64,000 nucleotides of DNA from Caulobacteraceae bacterium UBA3198 (GTDB taxonomy: Bacteria > Pseudomonadota > Alphaproteobacteria > Caulobacterales > Caulobacteraceae): NCBI GenBank assembly GCA_002363865.1, contig DEWY01000015.1:186001-250000 (forward strand), written 5' to 3'. Every line of letters starts with the position of its first letter. Position 1 is the first letter of the stretch. This document shows, one piece after another, positions 11,119 to 19,814 of the stretch. Below the pieces are notes generated by a model that saw only the letters and a list, made by a program, of their open reading frames with translations, was not told the origin of the DNA and did no database searches. A program made the position numbers and the translations under genes.

Positions 11119-11301
11119 TTAGTCTCCCTTCGGCGTCAGGACCTGACGGCCCTTATACATGCCGGTCTTCAGGTCGATGTGGTGGGGGCGCTTCAGCTCG
11201 CCGGTTTCCTTGTCTTCGACGAAGGAGTTCTTGCCCAGCGCATCGTGGGAGCGCCGCATGTTGCGCCGCGAGGGCGATACTTTTCGCTTAGGAACGGCCA
11301 T
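11119..11301 (-). CDS. rpmF: 50S ribosomal protein L32
   Basis: 60 residues, the full length of an alphaproteobacterial L32. The sequence starts MAVPKRKVSPSRRNMRRSHD and continues with the basic segment LKRPHHIDLKTGMYKGRQV. L32 is a component of the large ribosomal subunit near the peptidyl-transferase region. The reading frame is open further upstream, but the start at 11301 is dictated by the invariant MAVPKRK. The two CxxC zinc pairs of some L32 proteins are absent, as is common in this group. It is transcribed alone, divergent from the Inh-domain gene. Confidence 0.95.
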   Translation of the reverse strand: MAVPKRKVSPSRRNMRRSHDALGKNSFVEDKETGELKRPHHIDLKTGMYKGRQVLTPKGD

Positions 11302-11331
11302 GGGAATCTCGCAGGCGTATAAAAATTGAGA

Positions 11332-11352
11332 CGGCGGCCGCGGGGGCCGCCG
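11332..11352 (-). promoter_or_regulatory. Hairpin in the rpmF leader
   Basis: CGGCGGCC (11332-11339) pairs perfectly with GGCCGCCG (11345-11352) around a 5-nt loop. It lies 31-51 nt upstream of the rpmF start. On the minus strand an AATTTTTAT run follows 6 nt later, giving a terminator-like layout inside the leader. Whether it attenuates rpmF or marks the promoter region is not known. Confidence 0.35.
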
Positions 11353-11493
11353 ACATGAGCGCGCGTGTATGACGCAATCCGCCCGGAGTTTCAAGCGCCT
11401 GTCTGGCGTGGCCCTTGATCGGACGAGCGGCAGCCACCCTGGGGTTGCAAACCGCCGTTTGGTTGAGCTAGCTCGACGGGCTCCTGAGGGGGG

Positions 11494-12192
11494 ATGCACA
11501 TGACTCAGAAAGCTGCGGCCGCACTGGCGGCGATTTCAATCTCTGTCGCGCTGGGCGGTCCGGCCTGGGCCCAACTCGGATCTCTCACCCGGTCCAATGA
11601 GACCACCCGCTCCAACACGACGGGCCAGAGCCAGTCGACGACGACCACCCAGACCCGGCAGAGCGGATGGGGAAACAACACCGTCACCGAGACCAATAGC
11701 CAGACGACCGGCACGAGCAGCAGCCGGACGGAGTCGACCACCCGCGGAACCTCGATCACAACACCCAGCTGGAACGCCGGCGCCGCCGCGCCTCGCCAGG
11801 GCGGCAACGACACGGCCGCTGCGGTGGGGGCCCTGATCGGGGTCATCGGCGCCATTGCAGAGGACCGAGAAGCGCGCAACGCGCCGCGTATCCAACCAGA
11901 AGAGGCCTTTGGGGACTGGGTCGCCTCGGCCAGCAGCTGGAGCGGGACCTCTACCTGCAGCCTGGAGCTGAAGTCGGAAAAAGCCTTCCTGAACCAGGGG
12001 TTGAAACTGAAGCCCGAGAAATGCTGGGGCGGGCCCTACGCCCAGATCTTCGCCTGGAGGCCCATCGACGGTGCGGTCACCCTGATCAAGCACGACGGCA
12101 AGCCCCTGGCGACCCTGCGCGGCGACGCCAACCGCCTGTCGGGGCGCACCGCCGACGGCGTGCAACTCGTGCTGCACCGGCCGGGCTACTAG
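11494..12192 (+). CDS. Secreted protein with AprI/Inh-type protease-inhibitor-like domain
   Basis: 232 residues. A signal peptide (about 1-26, ending PAWA-Q) is followed by a Ser/Thr/Asn/Gln-rich, low-complexity region (about 30-100). A short hydrophobic stretch comes next (AAAVGALIGVIGAIAE). The C-terminal domain of about 95 residues has the AprI/Inh pattern: GDW....SS..TCSLEL, a second Cys in PEKCWGG, then W.P.DGAVTLI and a terminal VLHR. The two Cys probably form the family disulfide. Inh proteins inhibit periplasmic metalloproteases or act as lectin-like beta-barrels; no protease gene is adjacent. A second ATG two codons in (11500) could be the start. The gene converges on pyrG. Confidence 0.7.
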   Translation: MHMTQKAAAALAAISISVALGGPAWAQLGSLTRSNETTRSNTTGQSQSTTTTQTRQSGWGNNTVTETNSQTTGTSSSRTESTTRGTSITTPSWNAGAAAPRQGGNDTAAAVGALIGVIGAIAEDREARNAPRIQPEEAFGDWVASASSWSGTSTCSLELKSEKAFLNQGLKLKPEKCWGGPYAQIFAWRPIDGAVTLIKHDGKPLATLRGDANRLSGRTADGVQLVLHRPGY

Positions 12193-13829
12193 ACCAACCG
12201 GCTCCGCTCCTTGGCCGCGCCGATGAAGCTGGCGAACAGGGGGTGGGGTTCGAAGGGACGACTCTTCAGTTCGGGGTGGAACTGGACGCCGACGAACCAG
12301 GGATGGTCGGCGCGCTCGCAGATCTCGGGCAGGACGCCGTCCGGCGAGAGGCCGGAGAAGGTCAGGCCGGTGCCCTCGATGGCCTCGCGATAGCCGATAT
12401 TGACCTCATAGCGGTGGCGATGGCGCTCGCTGATCGCCTGACCGCCATAGATGTCGAACACTTTCGAGCCGGGCGTGAGCACTGCGTCATAGGCGCCCAG
12501 GCGCATGGTGCCCCCCAGGTCGTCGCCCTCGCCGCGGGTCTCCCGGGCGTTGCCGCGCACCCATTCGGTCATCAGGCCGACCACGGGTTCCGACGTCGGG
12601 CCAAACTCGGTGGACGAGGCGTCCTTGAGGCCGGCCAGGTTCCGGGCGGCTTCGATCATGGCCATCTGCATGCCAAAGCAGATGCCGAAATAGGGAATTT
12701 CGTGTTCGCGGGCGAAGCGGACCGCGCGGATCATGCCCTCTGAGCCCCGCTGGCCGAAGGCGCCAGGCACCAGCACGCCGTGCACGCCGGTCAGGCGCTC
12801 GGCGATCATCGCCTCCTCGCCGCCCTCGAAGGCCTCGCCCTCCACCCAGTCGAAGCGGACGCGGACATTGTTGGCCACCCCGCCATGGACCAGGGCTTCG
12901 ACCAAGGACTTATAGGCGTCGGTCAGGCCGGTGTACTTGCCGACGATGGCGATGTTCACCTCGCCGTCCGGGTGGGTCAGGGTGTGGCCGATGGTCTCCC
13001 AGCGCGACAGGTCGGGCGCAGGCGCATCAGTGATGCCGAACACCTCCAGCACCTCGGTGTCCAGGCCCTGGCGGTGATAATCCAGGGGCACGGTGTAGAT
13101 GCTGGAGGAGTCCTGGGCTTCGATCACCGCGCTCTCGCGGACATTGCAGAACAGCGCGATCTTGCGCCGCTCCCCGGCGGGGATCTCGGTCTCGCAGCGG
13201 CAGAGCAGGATGTCGGGCTGGATGCCGATGGACCGCAGCTCTTTCACCGAATGCTGGGTCGGCTTGGTCTTCATCTCGCCGGCGGTCTTGATGTAGGGCA
13301 GGAGCGTCAGGTGCACGAAGCACACATGGCCCCGGGGCAGCTGCTGGCCGAGTTGGCGGATGGCTTCGAAGAAGGGCAGGCCCTCGATGTCGCCGACGGT
13401 GCCGCCGATCTCCACCAGGACGAAGTCGACCCCCTCCCCCGGATCTGACAGGACGAAGCGTTTGATCTCGTCGGTGACGTGGGGAATCACCTGGACGGTG
13501 GCGCCGAGATAGTCGCCGCGCCGCTCCTTCTCGAGGATGGTCTTGTAGATCTGACCCGTTGTGACGTTGTCGCCGCGGGTGGCGTTGACCCCGGTGAAGC
13601 GTTCGTAGTGGCCGAGGTCGAGGTCCGTCTCGGCGCCGTCCTCCGTGACGAAGACTTCGCCGTGCTGATAGGGGCTCATCGTGCCCGGATCGACGTTCAG
13701 ATAGGGGTCAAGCTTGCGCAGGCGGACCTTGTAGCCGCGAGCCTGCAGGAGCGCGCCGAGCGCGGCGGAGGCGAGACCTTTTCCCAAGGAGGAGACCACG
13801 CCGCCGGTGATGAAAATGTACCGGGTCAT
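12189..13829 (-). CDS. pyrG: CTP synthase (glutamine hydrolysing)
   Basis: 546 residues. The N-terminal synthetase domain begins YIFITGGVVSSLGKGLAS (P-loop) and contains KLDPYLNVDPGTMSPYQHGE. The C-terminal class-I glutaminase domain has the nucleophile in GICFGMQ (Cys384) and its His-Glu pair in FHPELKS. It converts UTP to CTP with ATP and glutamine. In Caulobacter CtpS also forms filaments that affect cell curvature; that is family knowledge, not visible here. It overlaps the convergent Inh-domain gene by 4 nt and follows secG on the same strand. Confidence 0.96.
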   Translation of the reverse strand: MTRYIFITGGVVSSLGKGLASAALGALLQARGYKVRLRKLDPYLNVDPGTMSPYQHGEVFVTEDGAETDLDLGHYERFTGVNATRGDNVTTGQIYKTILEKERRGDYLGATVQVIPHVTDEIKRFVLSDPGEGVDFVLVEIGGTVGDIEGLPFFEAIRQLGQQLPRGHVCFVHLTLLPYIKTAGEMKTKPTQHSVKELRSIGIQPDILLCRCETEIPAGERRKIALFCNVRESAVIEAQDSSSIYTVPLDYHRQGLDTEVLEVFGITDAPAPDLSRWETIGHTLTHPDGEVNIAIVGKYTGLTDAYKSLVEALVHGGVANNVRVRFDWVEGEAFEGGEEAMIAERLTGVHGVLVPGAFGQRGSEGMIRAVRFAREHEIPYFGICFGMQMAMIEAARNLAGLKDASSTEFGPTSEPVVGLMTEWVRGNARETRGEGDDLGGTMRLGAYDAVLTPGSKVFDIYGGQAISERHRHRYEVNIGYREAIEGTGLTFSGLSPDGVLPEICERADHPWFVGVQFHPELKSRPFEPHPLFASFIGAAKERSRLV

Positions 13830-13979
13830 GGGCGATCAACCTACCATTGATTCGGGGCGCCGCCCCCCATGGGGGGTGCGCCATAACGTCTTGAAGAGCC
13901 GCAAGCTGCGGCCTGTGACTGGAAGCTCAAGGTCCCGACGCCGCAAACGGGACGCCGACGACCGGTGGACCTTTGGCCC

Positions 13980-14411
13980 CTAGGGTGCGGGGCTGCTCGT
14001 CCCCTCGCCGCTCTCGCCGTCGAGGAAGGGGTTGCGGATCTGGGCGGCCGGCGCATCCAGGGCGCCGCCGGTGGCGGGCGAGGTCTCGGCCGGGACCACA
14101 GGCGCAGGAGCGACCGGCGCGGTGTTCAGCTGCGTCGGGTCAAGGGCCTCGATATCGAGCCGGTCGACGGCCGAGCCGCCGCTGATGCGCCCGGACACCA
14201 GAGTGATGGTCAGGCTGAGCGCGAAGAACACCCCGCCCAAGATCCAGGTGAAGCGCGACAGGAAATCCCCGGCGCCGCGGGCGCTCATGAAATTTCCCGA
14301 TCCGCCGCCGCCCATGCCGAGGGCGCCGCCTTCGGAGCGCTGCAGCAGCACAAGGCCGATCAGGGCCAGGCACACCAGAATCTGAATACCGAGCAGAATG
14401 CTGAGAAGCAT
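13980..14411 (-). CDS. secG: Preprotein translocase subunit SecG
   Basis: 143 residues, with two membrane spans at about 2-20 (LLSILLGIQILVCLALIGLV) and 53-74. Between them is the SecG loop LLQRSEGGALGMGGGG. A long Pro/Ala/Thr-rich C-terminal tail follows, as often seen in alphaproteobacteria. SecG assists the SecYE channel in protein export. The frame is open to 14486, but the extra 25 residues are not SecG-like, so I take the ATG at 14411. It lies between tpiA and pyrG on the same strand, a conserved neighbourhood. Confidence 0.9.
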   Translation of the reverse strand: MLLSILLGIQILVCLALIGLVLLQRSEGGALGMGGGGSGNFMSARGAGDFLSRFTWILGGVFFALSLTITLVSGRISGGSAVDRLDIEALDPTQLNTAPVAPAPVVPAETSPATGGALDAPAAQIRNPFLDGESGEGTSSPAP

Positions 14412-14565
14412 GGACAAGTCCAAAACGTCTGGGCGCGGGGGTCCGAAGGAAACCCGCGCCGAAAAACCAAGCGCGCGCTCTATCATCCCGAGCGCCGCAA
14501 AGCCATAGGGCCAAAGATCCGACAGCGGCCGATCCAGGCGGGCTCAAGGCGCCGCCAACGCTTAG

Positions 14566-15318
14566 CTAGGCCTTCGGCGCGCCGGCGACAATGGCGAGGA
14601 AGTCGGCGGCCTTCAGCGAGGCGCCGCCCACCAGGGCCCCACCCACCTCAGGCAGCGCCAGGATTTCAGCCGCGTTGCCGGGCTTCACCGAGCCGCCATA
14701 GAGAATGGCCGGCGCCGCCCCCGCCTCGCCGAACATGTCCTTCAGAGTAGCGCGGATGGCGTGGTGAACCTCGGCGATATCCTCAAGGGTCGGCGTCAGC
14801 CCCGTGCCGATGGCCCAGACCGGTTCATAGGCGACCGTGAAGGGCTTGCCGGCGAGCTCGGCCGGCAAAGAGCCTCGGATCTGGCGGGTGACGACGGCCA
14901 GGGCGCGGCCCTCCTCCCGCTCGGCGCGGGTCTCCCCGACGCAGATGATCGGCTCCAGCCCCGCCCGCAGGGCCGCCAGGGCCTTGGCCGTGATCAGGGC
15001 GTCCGTCTCGCCGTAACCGGCCCGGCGCTCGGAATGACCCAGGATCACCAGCCGTGCGCCGGCCTCTCGCAGCATCTCGGCCGACACATCACCGGTGAAG
15101 GCGCCAGACGCGTCGGCGTGGCAGTCCTGGCCGCCGATCTCCAGCCTTGATCCCGCCGCCTCACGGCTCATCCGCTCGACCAGGGTGGCGGGCGGGCACA
15201 GCGCCAGACGGACCCCGGCGACGTCGGCCGCATCCGCGATGGCGCGCGCCTCAACCAGGGCAGGCCCCGTCCCATTCATCTTCCAGTTGCCGGCGATCAG
15301 GGGTGTGGGTGGGGTCAT
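14566..15318 (-). CDS. tpiA: Triosephosphate isomerase
   Basis: 250 residues, the typical length of this TIM-barrel glycolytic enzyme that interconverts dihydroxyacetone phosphate and glyceraldehyde 3-phosphate. The catalytic residues are in place: Lys13 in NWKMNG, His95 in LGHSERR, and Glu165 in AYEPVWAIGTG. The phosphate-binding YGGSVKPGNA and ALVGGASL segments are at the C-terminus. It is divergent from ppiD, with a 127-nt intergenic region between the two starts (15319-15445) that should hold both promoters. Confidence 0.96.
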   Translation of the reverse strand: MTPPTPLIAGNWKMNGTGPALVEARAIADAADVAGVRLALCPPATLVERMSREAAGSRLEIGGQDCHADASGAFTGDVSAEMLREAGARLVILGHSERRAGYGETDALITAKALAALRAGLEPIICVGETRAEREEGRALAVVTRQIRGSLPAELAGKPFTVAYEPVWAIGTGLTPTLEDIAEVHHAIRATLKDMFGEAGAAPAILYGGSVKPGNAAEILALPEVGGALVGGASLKAADFLAIVAGAPKA

Positions 15319-15445
15319 CTGGCCTCTCCTTGGGATGGGTCTGGCCGATAAGCCAAGCGATCGACGCTGTCACGTGCTTGCGGGGGGGAAGCCGCCTCCA
15401 CTATACCCGCCCCTCTGGACTTCGCGCCCGAGGAAGGGTCCTCCC

Positions 15446-17389
15446 ATGATCTCCGCTTTTCGCGCCTTCGCCAAATCCTGGGTGGCGGCCATCCTGATCG
15501 GCCTGCTGGTCATCAGCTTCGCCGTGTTCGGCATGTCCGACATCCTCCAGGGACAGATTTCTTCTTCTGTGGTGAAGGCCGGCGGCCGAAGCTTCAGCGA
15601 TCAGGACTTCCGCCGGGAATATGACCAGTGGCGCCAGGGCGCCGAGCAGCAGATGGGCCAGCCCATCACGCCCCAGATGGCGGCGGATAATGGCGTGATC
15701 GCCGGCCTGCTGGAGCAGGTGGCGACACGGGAGTCCCTGGCTGAAATGCTGGACCGCATGGGTCTGCGCCCGGGCGACAGCCTCGTGGCCGACCAGCTCC
15801 GTCAGATCCCGGCCTTCTTCGATCCCATCAGCGGGCGTTTCGACAAGAACCTCATGGAGCAGCGCCTGGGGGAGACCAATCTCACCTCCGACCGCTTCAT
15901 CGAAGTGCTTGAGGACGAGATCGCGCAGCAGCATTTCGCCTCAGGTCTGGTCAGCGGCCTGCGGGCGCCCCGGGCCTATGGCGCCCTGGCGGCCATGGTC
16001 GACCTGGAGCAGCGCGACGTGGGCTACTTCCCGGTGGGAATCGCTTCGGTCGAGGCGCCTGGCGCGCCGACCGACGCCCAACTCCAAGCCTTCATGGAAG
16101 AGAACGCCGACCAGTTGCGCATGCCGGAATTCCGGGTGCTCTCCATCGTGCGCTTCGCGCCCCGGGCGCAGGACCTTGAGGCCGAGGTCTCCCAGGCCGA
16201 CCTCGAAGAACGCTTCGCCTTCCGGCGCGACACCCTCTCCCAGCCCGAGACCCGGACCCTGGTGCAGATCCCCGCCAAGGATCAGGCGACCGCCGCCCGC
16301 ATCGCTCAGCGTCTTCGTCAGGGCGAGGCGCCGGCCGCCGTCGCGCAGGATCTGGGCGTCGAGCCGGTGACCTATGACGCTCGTCCCCGCAGCGCTATCG
16401 CCGACCGCAAGGTGGCGGAAGCGGCCTTCGGCCTGGCGCAAGGCGCCGTCAGCGACCCCATTGAGGGCGATCTGGGGCTGTCGGTGGTCAAGGTCACATC
16501 CATCACGCCGGGCCGCGAACCCACCCTTGAAGACGTGCGTCCGATGCTGGAGGCCGAGATTCGCCGAGATCAGGCCGCCGAGAAGGTCTACGAGCGCACC
16601 CAGACCTACGAAGAGGCCCATATCGGCGGCGCCACCCTCGCCGAAGCGGCGCAGGCGGCTGGCGCGACGGTCATCACCCTCCCGGCGGTGAGCGAGCAGG
16701 GCCGCGATCAGGAAGGCCAGCCCGTTCAAGGCGTGACGCCGAAGATCCTGGAGACGGCCTTCGGCTTGTCCGAGGGCTCTGAATCCGATCTGACGGAGCT
16801 CACCGAAGGCGAGTATTTCGCCGTCCGCACCGAGCGCGTGATCCCCGCGGCCCTGCCGCCCCTCGACGAGGTCCGGCCGCTGCTTACCCAGGTCTGGATG
16901 CAGCGCGAAATGCTCCGCCGCCTGGAGGCCAAGGCCACGGAACTGGCCGAGGCCGTCCGCGGCGGCCAGAGCCTGGAGGCCGCCGCCAGCTCCATCGGGG
17001 CTCGCGTGACCCGCGCCACCGGGCTCAGCCGCGCCACCGCTCAGCCCGGCGAACGCCTGTCCGAGGACGCCCTGGTGCGCGCCTTCGGCGCCGCCCCGCA
17101 GGAGGTGTTCACCGCCCGCGACGTCCAGTTCGGCATGGTGGTCGGCAAGCTTGAGGCGGTCCGCCCTGGTGACGTCGCCCAGGTGGCCCAGGCCGTCGAG
17201 GACGGGCGCGGTCAGGCGAGCATGGCGCTCTTCCGCGACATGGCCGAGGCCTCAAGCCTGGCGGCCCGCGACAAGGTCAAGGTCCGGGTGGACGAGGCCC
17301 GCGCCCGGGCGGTTCTGGGGCTGGATCCGGAAGTCCCCGCCCCCAAGGCCGCCGCCAAGACGCCGGCTTCGAAGGAGTTCGCCGAGTGA
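15446..17389 (+). CDS. ppiD: Membrane-anchored periplasmic foldase/peptidylprolyl isomerase (PpiD/SurA-like)
   Basis: 647 residues: a short N-terminus, a single membrane anchor (about 10-30, WVAAILIGLLVISFAVFGM), a SurA_N-like helical domain, a parvulin-type region around 245-360, and a second parvulin-related region after it. Proteins of this type help outer-membrane and periplasmic proteins fold on leaving SecYEG. The start at 15446 has AGGAAGG at ideal distance, so the longer open frame upstream is ignored. Its stop overlaps the trpE start by 4 nt (GTGA), so trpE is translationally coupled to it. Whether the parvulin domains are catalytically active cannot be judged here. Confidence 0.88.
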   Translation: MISAFRAFAKSWVAAILIGLLVISFAVFGMSDILQGQISSSVVKAGGRSFSDQDFRREYDQWRQGAEQQMGQPITPQMAADNGVIAGLLEQVATRESLAEMLDRMGLRPGDSLVADQLRQIPAFFDPISGRFDKNLMEQRLGETNLTSDRFIEVLEDEIAQQHFASGLVSGLRAPRAYGALAAMVDLEQRDVGYFPVGIASVEAPGAPTDAQLQAFMEENADQLRMPEFRVLSIVRFAPRAQDLEAEVSQADLEERFAFRRDTLSQPETRTLVQIPAKDQATAARIAQRLRQGEAPAAVAQDLGVEPVTYDARPRSAIADRKVAEAAFGLAQGAVSDPIEGDLGLSVVKVTSITPGREPTLEDVRPMLEAEIRRDQAAEKVYERTQTYEEAHIGGATLAEAAQAAGATVITLPAVSEQGRDQEGQPVQGVTPKILETAFGLSEGSESDLTELTEGEYFAVRTERVIPAALPPLDEVRPLLTQVWMQREMLRRLEAKATELAEAVRGGQSLEAAASSIGARVTRATGLSRATAQPGERLSEDALVRAFGAAPQEVFTARDVQFGMVVGKLEAVRPGDVAQVAQAVEDGRGQASMALFRDMAEASSLAARDKVKVRVDEARARAVLGLDPEVPAPKAAAKTPASKEFAE

Positions 17390-18918
17390 GCCTGGAGCCC
17401 GATTCCGCCGACTTCGCCGCCCAATACGCCTCGGGCGCCGCCCAGGTCGTCTGGACCCGCCTGATCGACGACCTGGAAACGCCGGTCTCGGCCTATCTGA
17501 AGATCGCTCAGGGCCAGCCCTACGCCTTCCTGTTTGAGTCGGTGGAGGGCGGCGCCTGGCGGGGTCGCTATTCGGTGATCACCCTCAAGCCGGACCTGGT
17601 CTGGCGCTGTCGGGGTCAGGTCGCCGAGATCGCCGAGGGCGACGACATCGCTGCAGGTCGGTTCACGCCGCAGACCGCCCAGACCCTCGATTCCCTGCGG
17701 GACCTAGTGGCCAGCGCTCGCCTGGAGATCCCCAAGGGTCTGCCGCCCATGGTGGCGGGCGTGTTCGGCGCCCTCGGCTATGACATGGTCCGGCTGGTGG
17801 AGCGCCTGCCCAACGTCAATCCTGATCCGCTGGGCCTGCCCGACGGCATCATGACCCGCCCCTCCATCGTCGCCATCTTCGATTCGATCGGACAGGAGAT
17901 CATCCTGGCGACGACAGTGCGTCCGGGCCCGGACTCGGCCGAGGCCGCCTATGCGGCGGCCAAGGCCCGCCTGGAAGCTGTGCAAGACGACCTGCGCCGG
18001 CCCGCCCCGGGCCTGACCGGCCAGGGCGTCCCAACGCCAGACGCCTTCACGACGCCGGTCAGCCGCGAGACCTATCGAGACATCGTCGAGAAGGCCAAGG
18101 CCTACATCCGGGCCGGCGACATCTTCCAGGTCGTGCCGAGCCACCGGTTCCGCGCACCCTTCCCCCTCGATCCCCTGGCGCTTTACCGCTCACTTCGGCG
18201 CACCAATCCGTCGCCCTTCCTGTTCTATCTGAACTTCGGGGACTTCCAGTTGGCGGGCTCCAGCCCGGAAATCCTGGTCCGCCTGCGGGACGGGAAGATC
18301 ACCATCCGCCCCCTCGCCGGCACCCGCCCGCGGGGCGCCACGCCGGAAGAGGATCTGGCCCTCGAACAGGAGCTGATCGCCGATCCCAAGGAGCGGGCTG
18401 AACACCTCATGCTGCTGGACCTCGGGCGCAACGATGTGGGCCGCGTGGCCATGCTGCGCCAGCCGGGACGGAACGCTGAGACGCCCCGGGCCAAGGGGCC
18501 GGCGGTGCGGGTGACCGACTCCTTCTTCGTCGAGCGCTACAGCCACGTCATGCACCTGGTCTCCAATGTCGAAGGCGACGCTCCGGAGGGTGTTGATCCT
18601 GTGGACGTGCTGATGGCCGCCCTGCCGGCCGGCACCCTGTCAGGGGCGCCCAAGGTCCGGGCCATGCAGATCATCGACGAGCTGGAGATCGAAAAGCGCG
18701 GCATCGGCTATGCCGGAGCGGTGGGCTATTTCGGCGCCGACGGCTCGGTGGACACCTGCATCGTCCTGCGCACGGCCTGCTTCAAGGACGGCCAGATGTT
18801 CATCCAGGCCGGCGGAGGCGTAGTGGCCGACTCCGATCCTGACGCCGAGTATGACGAGACCATGCACAAGGCCCGGGCCCTGCGCCAAGCCGCCGAGAAC
18901 GCCTGGCGGTTCGTCTAG
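17386..18918 (+). CDS. trpE: Anthranilate synthase component I
   Basis: 510 residues of the chorismate-binding family. Landmarks are the N-terminal ETPVSAYLKIAQ segment and the tryptophan-site-like FLFESVEGG. The catalytic core contains IFQVVPSHRFRAPF, GSSPEILVR, IRPLAGTRPRGATPEEDL, LIADPKERAEHLMLLDLGRND, GTLSGAPKVRAMQIIDELE and the IQAGGGVVADSDP end. It makes anthranilate from chorismate with TrpG. It starts with GTG, coupled to ppiD by a 4-nt overlap. The usual close trpE-trpG spacing is broken here by about 300 nt holding a small gene on the opposite strand. Confidence 0.96.
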   Translation: MSLEPDSADFAAQYASGAAQVVWTRLIDDLETPVSAYLKIAQGQPYAFLFESVEGGAWRGRYSVITLKPDLVWRCRGQVAEIAEGDDIAAGRFTPQTAQTLDSLRDLVASARLEIPKGLPPMVAGVFGALGYDMVRLVERLPNVNPDPLGLPDGIMTRPSIVAIFDSIGQEIILATTVRPGPDSAEAAYAAAKARLEAVQDDLRRPAPGLTGQGVPTPDAFTTPVSRETYRDIVEKAKAYIRAGDIFQVVPSHRFRAPFPLDPLALYRSLRRTNPSPFLFYLNFGDFQLAGSSPEILVRLRDGKITIRPLAGTRPRGATPEEDLALEQELIADPKERAEHLMLLDLGRNDVGRVAMLRQPGRNAETPRAKGPAVRVTDSFFVERYSHVMHLVSNVEGDAPEGVDPVDVLMAALPAGTLSGAPKVRAMQIIDELEIEKRGIGYAGAVGYFGADGSVDTCIVLRTACFKDGQMFIQAGGGVVADSDPDAEYDETMHKARALRQAAENAWRFV

Positions 18919-19136
18919 AGCGCCAAGTCCAGCGACTCTGAATCCGTCTGCACCATCGGTTGGCTGACCACTGGCGGCGCGGTGATCATCGCGCCGGCCA
19001 AGGCCAGGGCGGCGACCGCGGCGAAGGCGGCCGCGGCGACCACGGGCCAAAGGCGCTCCTTGCTGGGCGCCGGCGCAAGCAGGCTTCTGGCCTGGGCGAT
19101 GGCGTCGGAATCAAGCGCGGAATCGGTGAGCGACAT
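18915..19136 (-). CDS. Small single-span membrane protein of unknown function
   Basis: 73 residues read from the ATG at 19136. A polar N-terminus (MSLTDSALDSDAIAQARSLL) is followed by one predicted span (about 30-53, WPVVAAAAFAAVAALALAGAMI) and a short acidic tail. I recognise no family. It lies antisense in the gap between trpE and trpG and converges on trpE with a 4-nt overlap; it is divergent from trpG. The longer open frame above 19136 overlaps trpG and is not credible. Hydrophobic composition and placement favour a real gene over a shadow, but without homologues this is moderate. Confidence 0.55.
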   Translation of the reverse strand: MSLTDSALDSDAIAQARSLLAPAPSKERLWPVVAAAAFAAVAALALAGAMITAPPVVSQPMVQTDSESLDLAL

Positions 19137-19214
19137 GGGTTCAGCATCAGCCCGCCCGCCCCCATATGCAACGTGGCGCTTTGCGCCCCCCGAGCTTTCG
19201 CTTAGAGGAATGGC

Positions 19215-19805
19215 ATGATCCTGGTCGTCGATAACTACGACAGCTTCACCTACAACCTCGTCCATTATCTGAACGAGCTTGGGGCCGAAACGCTGGTCCA
19301 CCGCAACGATGCGTTGAGCGCCGAAGAGGCGATCGCGCTGAAGCCCGAGGGTGTGCTCCTTTCACCGGGCCCCTGCACCCCCAATGAGGCGGGCGTCTGC
19401 CTGGACCTGCTGGCCAAGGCGCCGGACGACCTGCCGATCCTGGGCGTCTGTCTCGGTCACCAGGCCATCGGCCAGGCCTTTGGCGGCGAGGTCATCCGCG
19501 CCGCCAGCCTGATGCATGGCAAGACCAGCCCGATGCATCACACCGGCAAGGGCGTTTTCGCGGGCCTGCCCAACCCCTTCACCGCCACCCGCTATCACAG
19601 CCTTTCGGTTCGCCGGGAGACCATGCCCGACGTTCTGGAGGTCACGGCCTGGACCGAGGATGGCGAGGTCATGGGCGTGCAGCATGTGAGCCGGCCGATC
19701 TTCGGGGTTCAGTTCCATCCCGAATCCATCGCCACCGAGGGCGGCCACGCGCTTCTCTCCAACTTCCTGGACCTGGCCGGCGCCCGGCGCCTGAGCCTGG
19801 CCTGA
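19215..19805 (+). CDS. trpG: Anthranilate synthase component II (glutamine amidotransferase)
   Basis: 196 residues of the class-I glutamine amidotransferase fold. The N-terminus is MILVVDNYDSFTYNLVHYL. The oxyanion motif LLSPGPCTPNEAG is followed by the nucleophile in GVCLGHQAIGQAFGG (Cys79) and the His-Glu pair in GVQFHPESIATE. It supplies ammonia to TrpE; the same protein may also serve folate synthesis, as is common. GAGGAATGGC precedes the ATG. It begins the tight run trpG-trpD-trpC-AlgX-like gene. Confidence 0.96.
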   Translation: MILVVDNYDSFTYNLVHYLNELGAETLVHRNDALSAEEAIALKPEGVLLSPGPCTPNEAGVCLDLLAKAPDDLPILGVCLGHQAIGQAFGGEVIRAASLMHGKTSPMHHTGKGVFAGLPNPFTATRYHSLSVRRETMPDVLEVTAWTEDGEVMGVQHVSRPIFGVQFHPESIATEGGHALLSNFLDLAGARRLSLA

Positions 19806-19814
19806 GGCCCGCCC

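Noticed and set aside
13856..13912. Palindrome CCCCCCATGGGGGG flanked by GGCGC/GCGCC, and a nearby GCCGCA/TGCGGC hairpin upstream of pyrG
   Set aside because: Striking stems, but no U-tract and the first has almost no loop; no basis to call a terminator or leader.
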